From positions 62,001-126,000 of the forward strand of contig JAEPDS010000002.1 of NCBI GenBank assembly GCA_016842065.1: DNA of 64,000 nucleotides. Direction: 5' to 3'. The notes below the pieces were generated by a model. It did not search any database, had not been told where the DNA came from, and saw only the letters and a list, made by a program, of their open reading frames with translations. Below are positions 17,662-24,479 of the stretch, in pieces. The position numbers and the translations under genes are program-made. The number at the start of each line of letters is the position of its first letter. The stretch's first letter is position 1. The DNA comes from Candidatus Thiodiazotropha sp. 'RUGA' (GTDB lineage Bacteria; Pseudomonadota; Gammaproteobacteria; Chromatiales; Chromatiaceae).

Positions 17662-18684
17662 ATGATCGAAGACTACCGTCCGCTTTCGCCGACCGCCAGA
17701 TTTCTGCTCTCTGCTGCTGCGTTTGTGGTCATTGTGGCGGGCATGAAAGCGGCAGTGACCCTGCTGATCCCGTTTCTACTCTCACTGTTTATTGCCGTAA
17801 TTGCTGCACCACCGCTCTTCTTTCTCAAAGAGAAAGGGGTACCGAGTGGTTTAGCGATGGTCTCGGTTATCGGCATGATCATCATCGTCGGCTTGATGCT
17901 GGCCTGGTTGGTGGGGGGATCGCTGAACGATTTCACCAGCAATCTGCCAAGTTACCAGGAGATACTCAAACAGCAGAGCCAGCGACTGGTCAGCTGGCTG
18001 GGTGAGCAGGGTTTGGCGCTGGAATTGAAGGCTTTGACCACCTATTTTGATCCGGCCAAGGCGATGGCTCTGGCTGGCAGTCTGATGAGCAGCCTGGGTA
18101 ATGTCCTGACTCAGGCCTTTCTGATTCTGATCACTGTGATCTTCATGCTTTTTGAAGCCAACTCCTTTCAGGCAAAACTGAAGGATCATGCGGAGAGTCC
18201 GGAGCGCTCGCTGGCCAGAGTGGATGCGATCACCTCGAGCATCAAACGCTATATGGTGATCAAAACCTCGACCAGTCTGTTGACCGGTTTTCTGGTTGCC
18301 ACACTGCTGGCCCTGTTGGGTGTGGATTATCCGCTGCTGTGGGGAACCCTGGCTTTTCTGTTCAATTATGTTCCCAATATCGGTTCCATCATTGCTGCGG
18401 TTCCTGCTGTGCTGCTGGCGCTGATTCAGCTCGGGCCGCAGATGGCCCTCTGGACAGCGGTGGGTTACCTGGTCATCAATAGCGTGGTTGGCAATGGTAT
18501 TGAGCCTCGCTTCATGGGCAAGGGGCTCGGTCTGTCGCCCCTGATCGTGTTCATCTCTTTGGTCTTCTGGGGCTGGGTACTGGGGCCAGTGGGAATGTTC
18601 CTCTCTGTTCCCCTCACCATGAGCATGAAGATTGTTCTCGACAGTAATCCCGATACCCGCAATTACGCTGCGATGCTGGGTTGA
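17662..18684 (+). CDS. AI-2E family transporter (PerM-like)
   Basis: A 340-residue inner-membrane protein with about seven to eight hydrophobic segments arranged as in the AI-2E exporter/PerM family: two or three at the N-terminus (LLSAAAFVVIVAGMKAAVTLLIPFL), a cytoplasmic or periplasmic helical domain in the middle, and the conserved C-terminal block with FNYVPNIGSIIAAVP, GNGIEPRFMGKGLGLSPL and FWGWVLGPVGMFLSVPLT. Members export varied small molecules or act as Na+/H+ antiporters, so the name should not be taken literally. I use the ATG at 17662 (AGGGAGA upstream) rather than 17584, which lies inside the preceding lipoprotein gene. Confidence 0.92.
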   Translation: MIEDYRPLSPTARFLLSAAAFVVIVAGMKAAVTLLIPFLLSLFIAVIAAPPLFFLKEKGVPSGLAMVSVIGMIIIVGLMLAWLVGGSLNDFTSNLPSYQEILKQQSQRLVSWLGEQGLALELKALTTYFDPAKAMALAGSLMSSLGNVLTQAFLILITVIFMLFEANSFQAKLKDHAESPERSLARVDAITSSIKRYMVIKTSTSLLTGFLVATLLALLGVDYPLLWGTLAFLFNYVPNIGSIIAAVPAVLLALIQLGPQMALWTAVGYLVINSVVGNGIEPRFMGKGLGLSPLIVFISLVFWGWVLGPVGMFLSVPLTMSMKIVLDSNPDTRNYAAMLG

Positions 18685-18870
18685 CCACCGTTCCCAACGT
18701 AAAATCCAAAGCTGAACAGGCAAATTGGGTTAACACTGTGTGTCGGTTTTCTTAACAGTTACTACCGTCAGCATTAGCAAAAAAAGGAATATCTCCGCCG
18801 CTTCAATTGGTTAGATGCTTTGGCATGGGACATGCATTTCCATGTATCAAAATAGCGTTAGCCAAAGGCC

Positions 18871-19140
18871 ATGAAAAGAGTCATCACAACCAGCGTACTG
18901 ATCGGCGCTCTCTGCAGTAGCATGCTGAGCCAGGCATTGCCGATCTATCGTGGCGAGGCTGGGGCTGATATCGATAGCCGAACCAGCTGGGAAGGCGTAA
19001 ACCCGGCCGCATCCTATGTCGTGAAGAATCCGACCAGTGAATTGCATGTCACTGTGCCTGAGCCGAGCACGCTGGCACTGCTTGGGTTGGGCATGATCTG
19101 GATTGGAACAAGAAGATTTATAAGCCGAAGAAAAAAATAG
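18871..19140 (+). CDS. Tiny PEP-CTERM sorting-signal protein
   Basis: An 89-residue precursor with an N-terminal signal peptide (to about SQALP, residue 24) and a C-terminal PEP-CTERM signal: VPEPSTLALLGLG at residues 62-74, then a hydrophobic helix and a basic tail RRFISRRKK. Such signals are processed by exosortase in the inner membrane, and proteins are released to the surface, usually in exopolysaccharide-producing bacteria. The segment between the two signals is only about 37 residues, unusually short. No exosortase gene is in the window. A strong terminator follows at 19192. The weak AAAGG upstream could serve as the ribosome site. Confidence 0.85.
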   Translation: MKRVITTSVLIGALCSSMLSQALPIYRGEAGADIDSRTSWEGVNPAASYVVKNPTSELHVTVPEPSTLALLGLGMIWIGTRRFISRRKK

Positions 19141-19191
19141 TCTGAAACAGTTTCATGTTGAAAGTTCTCCTCCTTTAGAACTCCATCATTG

Positions 19192-19217
19192 GCCGCCTCC
19201 CCAGGCGGCTTTTTTTT
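19192..19217 (+). terminator. Rho-independent terminator after the PEP-CTERM gene
   Basis: GCCGCCT (19192-19198) pairs with AGGCGGC (19203-19209) around a four-base loop and runs straight into eight T residues. It is a textbook intrinsic terminator on the plus strand, 52 bases after the PEP-CTERM stop. Confidence 0.92.
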
Positions 19218-19296
19218 ACACATGGCGGTTTGGCAGTGCCCGAAGGTTTCGAGCGATGGGTTGGCGGACAGCCCTGAGGCTGTCTGCCAGTTTTAT

Positions 19297-20130
19297 TCAA
19301 TCGCGTATGACGATTTCAACCCGGCGGTTTTTCAAGCGACCGGCCGCAGTGGTGTTATCGGTAATCGGGGTGGATTCACCCAGTCCGAGGGTGTCGATTC
19401 TGGAGGCGTCCACACCAACCTGAACCAGTGCTTCCTTGACAGAAAGTGCCCTTCGTTCAGAGAGATCGAGATTGTACTCATCGGTGCCCACATTGTCGGT
19501 ATGGCCCTCGATCAGCACGGTCTTTTCCGGATACTCGCCGAGAAACGAGGCCAGTTTGTCGATGGTGCTCATGGCGCCGGGAAGCAGATCGGTTTTTCCT
19601 GACGAGAAGAGTACGTCACCCAGGGTCATGACCATGCCACGTTCCGTCTTCAGGGCCTGCAACTCCTCAAGCTCACGACGCAGTGCTTCGGCCTTGGCCA
19701 GTGCCTGCTCCCGTTCCATCAGTGCCGCCTCTTTGTCACGAAGCGCTTCGGCCTTGGCTTGCTGTTCGAGCTGGATTTCAATCTCCCTCGCTTTCAGGCG
19801 CTCCTTGTTTTTCACTTCACCCAACTCCTGGAGTCTGTCGTTGGCCGACTTACGGGCAGAGATCGCCCGGGCGGCCTCGACTCGGGTGGAACCGACGTAG
19901 GCGAGAGAGTTCATATCCTCTTCGTTTTCGGCAACCGCGGCACGAGACAAAGCCTGTTCAGCTCTCTCCAGCTCAGCGGGAGCATGGCGCAGAATATCTT
20001 CATTCTGTTTTGCTTCGGCGTAGGCTTGCTCTGCGTCTAACAGGGCTTGGCTTTTCTGAGTGGAACTGCAGGCGATGAGTAACAGGGCGAGTGCAGCGAA
20101 GATCGTCAAACGGTTAGCTATGCGGGACAT
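19297..20130 (-). CDS. OmpA-domain lipoprotein with N-terminal DUF4398 region
   Basis: A 277-residue lipoprotein with lipobox LLIAC. Residues about 25-110 match the DUF4398 style of alpha-helical Ala/Glu-rich sequence (ALLDAEQAYAEAKQNE), followed by a long coiled coil (KAREIEIQLEQQAKAEALRD). The C-terminal 120 residues are an OmpA-like peptidoglycan-binding domain: GDVLFSSGKTDLLP, IEGHTDNVGTDEYN, LSERRALSV, GLGESTPITDN and NRRVEIVI, with the Asp and Arg that hold diaminopimelate. It likely ties the outer membrane to peptidoglycan through a helical stalk. The upstream gene, 40 bases away, is another DUF4398 lipoprotein with the same N-terminal design, so the pair is an operon. Confidence 0.92.
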   Translation of the reverse strand: MSRIANRLTIFAALALLLIACSSTQKSQALLDAEQAYAEAKQNEDILRHAPAELERAEQALSRAAVAENEEDMNSLAYVGSTRVEAARAISARKSANDRLQELGEVKNKERLKAREIEIQLEQQAKAEALRDKEAALMEREQALAKAEALRRELEELQALKTERGMVMTLGDVLFSSGKTDLLPGAMSTIDKLASFLGEYPEKTVLIEGHTDNVGTDEYNLDLSERRALSVKEALVQVGVDASRIDTLGLGESTPITDNTTAAGRLKNRRVEIVIRD

Positions 20131-20169
20131 GGTGTGTTCTCCATCTGAATCTGATTATTTGTGGGGCTG

Positions 20170-20565
20170 TCACTGCCTTTTTCTGGCACGCATGATCTCT
20201 TCTCGCAGCACCTTGATGCTGTTTTCGAGTTCGCTTACGGCTCTGTCCGCTTCCGCCTTGGCGCTAATCGCCTTGGCCAGTTCCGCGTCTGCCTGGGCCT
20301 CTTCTGCAAGCCTTTTTGCTGATTCGTAGTTCTCTTTGGCCAACTCGAGTTTGGCCTGCTTTATCTTCTGCCTGGCCCGATCCATGCGTACAGGTGCATG
20401 TTTTGTGGCATCTTCATTCTCCGCCGCATTCAGAGCGGTCTCCGCTGCAGACATCTCCGCGACAGGCTTTGGCGCTGAGCTGCATCCAGGCAATGCGATG
20501 AACATCATAGTAAGGATTGCGGGTAGAGTGAGTGCCCGCCAATGTGGTTTTACAGAGTTCAGCAT
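20170..20565 (-). CDS. DUF4398 lipoprotein
   Basis: A 131-residue lipoprotein: signal with lipobox ALPGC followed by SSAPKP, then a DUF4398 helical domain (EMSAAETALNAAENEDATKHAPVRM...) continuing as a charged coiled coil to the end. The ATG at 20565 has the ribosome site AAGGAATAAG and gives a normal signal; a longer frame to 20640 adds a non-family N-terminus. The first ~80 mature residues resemble the DUF4398 part of the neighbouring OmpA-domain lipoprotein, suggesting an old duplication in which only one copy carries, or kept, the peptidoglycan-binding domain. A joint role in the envelope is inferred. Confidence 0.85.
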   Translation of the reverse strand: MLNSVKPHWRALTLPAILTMMFIALPGCSSAPKPVAEMSAAETALNAAENEDATKHAPVRMDRARQKIKQAKLELAKENYESAKRLAEEAQADAELAKAISAKAEADRAVSELENSIKVLREEIMRARKRQ

Positions 20566-20834
20566 GATCTTATTCCTTCTGTTTGAACCGGCAATTGTGG
20601 ATTTTATAGTGCGCTTGGTGCCGTCTCCCGAAAAAATCATCCGGTCTCAGTGAGACGAAACGCTCAGCGTCGATTATTCGAGGCTTTGTCTGATCCGTCA
20701 ACCAAGCATTGGCTTTACGACAGCAGACTCAGCTTCGATGATGAGTGAGGATAACTCAGATCTGTTTGATCGTAGAGGCTTAAAGGTCGTAATTTGACGA
20801 TTTATAACGATTCTGCACTCTAGTTTTCAGGAGA

Positions 20835-20858
20835 GGCCCATCGGTTCCCTGATGGGCC
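20835..20858. terminator. Hairpin after the DUF3501 gene
   Basis: GGCCCATC and GATGGGCC form a perfect 8-bp stem with an 8-base loop about 40 bases past the DUF3501 stop. It lacks a T-run on the minus strand, so it is a possible 3'-end structure rather than a certain terminator. Confidence 0.4.
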
Positions 20859-20896
20859 ACTATTAACACGACACGCTTGGTCGCAGGGTCTTTAAA

Positions 20897-21481
20897 TCAG
20901 TTCAGATCGCTGATCAGTGAGCTTTTAACGGCTGAATCCAGCCCGTCAATGGTGTAGTTGTACTCTGCATGATCGATCCCGGCGGATAGCTTGGCGCCGT
21001 TTTTCAGGCTCTCGATCATCCCGTCGGTCAATTCGAACCGGATGAAGTGGACCGCTGAAGTTTTATCTTCCGTTGTGCGCTCGAGATCCTCATTGGCAAT
21101 CGGGCGAATCTTTTCATGGCCTTCAACCGCAAACCAGATGGCGTTTTCAATACCAATCAATTTGGCCAGCGCCTGTTTGCGCTCCTCCACATCGTCATAC
21201 TCCATCATGAATGTGGCCTTCCAGTTGGTGCCGTCAGGGATCAGAGGATTATAGACATCCAGTTCATCCTGGATCCCATCGTGCTCAAATATGCGTTCGA
21301 TGCGCAGCATCTCCTGGATCTGATACTGCATCGTCAGCTCATCCTCGAAATAGAGCGCGGCATGAGGTCCAATCGGTAATCGACGGCTTTTTTTGTGGTC
21401 TATGACGCGGGTTCTGAACTCCTGGCGTATACGCGAATACTCTTCGAGGCTGTAGAGGTCTTCATGGGATAGCTGGGTCAT
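20897..21481 (-). CDS. DUF3501 family protein
   Basis: A 194-residue soluble protein of the DUF3501 family: LSHEDLYSLEEYSRIRQEFR, IGPHAALYFEDELTMQYQIQEMLRIER and HFIRFELTDGMIESLKNG are typical stretches. Its biochemical function is unknown. In many proteobacteria it sits with rubrerythrin and an HdrD-like Fe-S protein, exactly the order seen here, so it is probably part of the same peroxide-related electron-transfer unit. A strong ribosome site (AAGGAGCG) fixes the ATG at 21481. It is 137 bases downstream of the Fe-S gene, with the dispersed palindrome at 21599 lying in between. Confidence 0.92.
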   Translation of the reverse strand: MTQLSHEDLYSLEEYSRIRQEFRTRVIDHKKSRRLPIGPHAALYFEDELTMQYQIQEMLRIERIFEHDGIQDELDVYNPLIPDGTNWKATFMMEYDDVEERKQALAKLIGIENAIWFAVEGHEKIRPIANEDLERTTEDKTSAVHFIRFELTDGMIESLKNGAKLSAGIDHAEYNYTIDGLDSAVKSSLISDLN

Positions 21482-21598
21482 GAGGCGCTCCTTAAATTAT
21501 CTGTTTGCAATGGTTTTTCCATAAACAGGCACTCTTTACGCTGTTCCAATGGCTGGCAATAGCCTTCATTTGCCATTTGTTGTTCTCCGTTAGTGTTA

Positions 21599-21622
21599 CT
21601 AGGGCCTGTTAACAGGCCCTAG
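21599..21622. repeat. Compact palindromic copy of the TAGGGCC repeat, supplies a stop codon
   Basis: A perfect 24-bp palindrome (CTAGGGCCTGTT joined to its mirror image). The outer 12 bases match the end of the MITE-like element at 1362, but here two ends are joined directly with no interior. It overlaps the TAG stop codon (21619-21621) of the Fe-S protein gene. It could also act as a short hairpin in the transcript between the Fe-S and DUF3501 genes. Confidence 0.75.
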
Positions 21623-22962
21623 ATACCATAGGCCTGACGCATCAGACTGATCGGGTGTTGTGGTTGTCTGCCATCGTTGAGGCCATTTTCGATGTGGTGC
21701 CCCGCCATTGGGCAGTCACTGCCGTAACAGTCGGCTTCCGCCTGTTTTACCCGGTTGACCACTGGCTTGCCGATCTTCATCGCATGTTTGTGAAATTCGC
21801 TCTTCACCGCATAGGTTCCATCATGGCCGGAACAGCGTTCGATGGCTGTCACCTGGGTATCCGGGATCAGACTTAAAACCTCCTTTGTTTTTGCCCCGAC
21901 ATTCTGCACCCGCTGATGACAGGCGGCATGGTAGGCCACCTTGCCCAGGCCCTGCTTGAAGTCGGTTTTCAACAGCTCCGCTTTGTGTCTGAGCATCAGG
22001 TACTCGAAGATGTCGAAAATTGCATCGGCGACTTTTTTAACCTGGGGGTCATCGGGAAACAGCAGCGGCAGCTCCTGTTTGAACATCAGCGCACAGGAAG
22101 GTACCGGTGCGACGATATCCCAACCCTGATCCACCAGTTTGGCCAGTACCGGGATATTGGCGTCCTTGGCAGCCTCTACCGCGTCCAGATTGCCCAATTC
22201 AAGTTTGGGCATGCCGCAACACTGCTCTTTTTCCGCCAGGGTTACCGGTATGTCGTTGTGTTCGAATACCGCTACCAGGTCCTCACCCACATGGGGTTCG
22301 TTGTAGTTGCCGTAACAGGTTCCGAACAGGGCGACTTTGCCTTTGGTGGTTCCCGCAGGAGTGCCCTGTGCATCGATGGCAACTTTTGCGGCCAGTCGCT
22401 TGCGCAGGGGTTTGCTGTGAAATTCGGGTAGCTTTGCTTCGGGATGAACTCCCAGTGCATGATCCAGTATTTCACGGAAATTTTTCGCTTTGTTGAATCG
22501 GTTGACCACGCCCGAGACGACTGGAATGCCGGCCAGTTTGCCCAGGTTGTCGGTGCTGGTGAGCAGTCGGTCGCGCAGTTTGACGTCGCCTTTTTTGTAC
22601 TTCACCGCTTTCGCCCGCAGCATCAGGTGTGGAAAGTCGATATTCCACTCGTGCGGTGGTACATAGGGGCATTTGGTCATGTAACAGAGGTCACACAGGT
22701 AGCAGTGATCCACCACCTGCCAGTAATCCTCTTTGGCAACACCGTCCACCTCCATGGTCTCCGATTCATCCACCAGATCGAACAGACTTGGAAAGCTTTG
22801 ACAGAGGCTGACGCAGCGTCGACATCCATGGCACAGATCGAAGACCCGTTCCAGCTCCTCCATTAGGCTCTGCTCGTTGTAGTATTCGGGGTTTTTCCAG
22901 TCGATGGAATGCCGTGTCGGGGCTTCCAGATTACCTTCTCTTTGACCGGTAGGTGCTGCCAT
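21619..22962 (-). CDS. HdrD/GlpC-like iron-sulfur protein of the rubrerythrin cluster
   Basis: A 447-residue soluble Fe-S protein. Two cysteine clusters near the N-terminus (CHGCRRCVSLC, about 44-54, and CYLCDLCYMTKCP, about 87-99) should hold [4Fe-4S] centres. Two CCG-type domains follow: the first is canonical (EKEQCCGMPKLELG), the second reads ERCSGHDGTY with Ser in place of the second Cys. In heterodisulfide reductase, CCG domains bind a special Fe-S centre that reduces disulfides. It probably delivers electrons to rubrerythrin. It starts at 22962 after AGGAG, 81 bases beyond rubrerythrin, and is followed by DUF3501. Its TAG stop falls in a repeat copy, so the last residues may have been changed by insertion. 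Confidence 0.9.
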   Translation of the reverse strand: MAAPTGQREGNLEAPTRHSIDWKNPEYYNEQSLMEELERVFDLCHGCRRCVSLCQSFPSLFDLVDESETMEVDGVAKEDYWQVVDHCYLCDLCYMTKCPYVPPHEWNIDFPHLMLRAKAVKYKKGDVKLRDRLLTSTDNLGKLAGIPVVSGVVNRFNKAKNFREILDHALGVHPEAKLPEFHSKPLRKRLAAKVAIDAQGTPAGTTKGKVALFGTCYGNYNEPHVGEDLVAVFEHNDIPVTLAEKEQCCGMPKLELGNLDAVEAAKDANIPVLAKLVDQGWDIVAPVPSCALMFKQELPLLFPDDPQVKKVADAIFDIFEYLMLRHKAELLKTDFKQGLGKVAYHAACHQRVQNVGAKTKEVLSLIPDTQVTAIERCSGHDGTYAVKSEFHKHAMKIGKPVVNRVKQAEADCYGSDCPMAGHHIENGLNDGRQPQHPISLMRQAYGI

Positions 22963-23043
22963 GGGTATCTACTCCTGAATTGAGGCTTGGCGGCCTCTCG
23001 CCGAGACCGCCGTATCGGGTTTTACCCGAGCCTGATCTGCTGC

Positions 23044-23460
23044 TCAGTCCAGCTCGTCCAGAGCTTTCTGGTAACGGTTGGCGTGAGAACGTTCCGCTTT
23101 GGCCAGAGTTTCGAACCAGTCGGCGACTTCATCGAAGCCCTCGTCACGGGCGGTTTTGGCCATGCCTGGATACATGTCAGTGTATTCGTGGGTTTCGCCT
23201 GCGACTGCGGCTTTCAGGTTATCGCCTGTTGGGCCGATCGGCAGACCGGTTGCAGGATCGCCGCACTGCTCCAGATACTCAAGATGGCCATGGGCGTGGC
23301 CGGTTTCACCTTCAGCGGTGGAACGAAACAGGGCTGCCACATCGTTGTAACCCTCTACGTCGGCTTTGGCGGCGAAGTAGAGGTAGCGACGATTGGCTTG
23401 GGATTCTCCGGCAAAAGCGTCTTTCAGGTTTTGCTCTGTATTACTACCTTTGAGTTCCAT
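23044..23460 (-). CDS. rbr: Rubrerythrin (erythrin type, no rubredoxin domain)
   Basis: A 138-residue di-iron ferritin-like protein that likely reduces hydrogen peroxide. The four-helix iron ligands are visible: [43 protein letters not shown] and [18 protein letters not shown] (E...ExxH pattern twice). It ends right after the ferritin-like domain, so the C-terminal rubredoxin FeS4 domain of classic rubrerythrins is missing; electrons must come from another protein, and the adjacent Fe-S gene is the best candidate. The ATG at 23460 has GGAGAA upstream; a longer frame to 23499 covers the 5' leader. Its promoter region has a Fur/Irr-like palindrome. Confidence 0.95.
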   Translation of the reverse strand: MELKGSNTEQNLKDAFAGESQANRRYLYFAAKADVEGYNDVAALFRSTAEGETGHAHGHLEYLEQCGDPATGLPIGPTGDNLKAAVAGETHEYTDMYPGMAKTARDEGFDEVADWFETLAKAERSHANRYQKALDELD

Positions 23461-23502
23461 ATCTGGTTCTCCGAAATGATGGTTATTGTGGAATTGCACG
23501 TT

Positions 23503-23517
23503 GAGCCCTGCGGGCTC
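23503..23517 (-). promoter_or_regulatory. Small hairpin in the rubrerythrin 5' leader
   Basis: GAGCCC (23503-23508) and GGGCTC (23512-23517) form a 6-bp stem with a 3-base loop about 43 bases upstream of the rubrerythrin ATG. It lies in the predicted untranslated leader. It may influence mRNA stability; no specific role is shown. Confidence 0.35.
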
Positions 23518-23528
23518 TTCGCTGTTGC

Positions 23529-23572
23529 TTAGAATAGTTCTAAAAATAATTGGGAGCGAATGGTCTTTTCAA
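23529..23572 (-). promoter_or_regulatory. Rubrerythrin promoter overlapped by a TTAGAA-TAG-TTCTAA operator
   Basis: On the minus strand a -35 TTGAAA (23572-23567) and a -10 TTATTT (23549-23544) are 17 bases apart. Directly after the -10 lies a perfect 15-bp inverted repeat, TTAGAATAGTTCTAA (23529-23543), covering the expected transcription start. The wording resembles the Irr iron-control element (TTTAGAA-N3-TTCTAAA) and the PerR box (TTATAATNATTATAA). The nearby Fur-family gene is the obvious regulator. A nearly identical box lies in front of cytochrome c peroxidase. Confidence 0.7.
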
Positions 23573-23730
23573 TGGCAATGATAGTTTTTGCCTAATATTG
23601 ATGAGTTTCTGCGATGGTTTGTATTGAGGGAATTCCGGGGCATGGCTTCAGCTGGAATATAACCCTATGTAAAATATGTTAATTATATGGGGTTGTAGAA
23701 TTATCAGCCGATTGAATTTATACTCAGCAG

Positions 23731-24165
23731 ATGAATTTGAACGAACATCATCAGTCTCCGCAAAAGCGGAACATCACTCAAATGATGGTCGCGCATGGGG
23801 TCAACCTGACCAAGCAGCGGCGTATCATTGCGGATGTCTTGTTCGAACGTAACCAGCATGTTACGGCGGATCAGCTCTTCGATCTGGTGAAACAGACTGG
23901 CAGCCGGGTATCCAAAGCGACGGTCTACAATACGCTGGGGCTGTTCGCCAGGAAGGGATTGGTGAGGGAGATTTTCATCGACGCCTCGCGTACCTTCTAC
24001 GATTCAAACAACAGCCACCATCACCACTTCTATAATGTGGATACTGGTGATCTGATCGATATCAAAGACCGTTTGGCCGCCCACTTCATCGAACAGGATC
24101 TGCCCGAAGGCACCTCCATGGATGTTGTCGATCTGGTGGTGAGGGTTAAAAATATCAAATCCTGA
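23731..24165 (+). CDS. Fur-family regulator, cysteine-free, Irr/PerR-like
   Basis: A 144-residue Fur-superfamily repressor. The winged-helix part is clear (GVNLTKQRRIIADVLFE, HVTADQLFDLV, SRVSKATVYNTLGLFARKGLV), followed by the metal-sensing region DSNNSHHHHFYNVDTGDLIDI. The protein contains no cysteine at all, so it lacks the structural Zn(Cys)4 site of Fur, Zur and PerR; the four-His run recalls the haem/metal-sensing segment of Irr. It is divergent from the rubrerythrin operon and precedes cytochrome c peroxidase, each with a matching palindrome in its promoter. I infer it controls both in response to peroxide, iron or haem. The ligand cannot be read from the sequence. Confidence 0.92.
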   Translation: MNLNEHHQSPQKRNITQMMVAHGVNLTKQRRIIADVLFERNQHVTADQLFDLVKQTGSRVSKATVYNTLGLFARKGLVREIFIDASRTFYDSNNSHHHHFYNVDTGDLIDIKDRLAAHFIEQDLPEGTSMDVVDLVVRVKNIKS

Positions 24166-24245
24166 TCGCCTTCCCGTCTCTCCACTCTCTCTTCAGCCTC
24201 TTCTGACAGATCATTGAATCCCTCTATTACACAGCGGTGGAAACG

Positions 24246-24284
24246 TTGACATATATCAATGTTTTAAATTTAGACTAATTCTAA
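24246..24284 (+). promoter_or_regulatory. Cytochrome c peroxidase promoter with TTAGAC-TAA-TTCTAA box
   Basis: A perfect -35 TTGACA (24246-24251) is 17 bases from a -10-like TTTAGA (24269-24274). The 15-bp palindrome TTAGACTAATTCTAA (24270-24284) overlaps that -10 and the start. It agrees with the rubrerythrin box at 13 of 15 positions and has the same placement relative to the promoter. Transcription would give a leader of about 200 bases before the peroxidase ATG. The remainder of the 314-base gap shows no gene. Confidence 0.65.
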
Positions 24285-24479
24285 TATTTACCCGCACTTT
24301 GTATGGTTTTTGTCTCTGGCGAATAATGGCCGACCCAAAAAAGCCCATACGAGTAGAAAACAATTAGAGCAAATTTATTCCACCACGGGACTGCAGTTTT
24401 CCACGTTGAACTGCAGGTATTAAGTCAGTAATTCCATGAGGATGGTTCCACTCTTCAAGAACCTTACAGGTAAAAGGAA

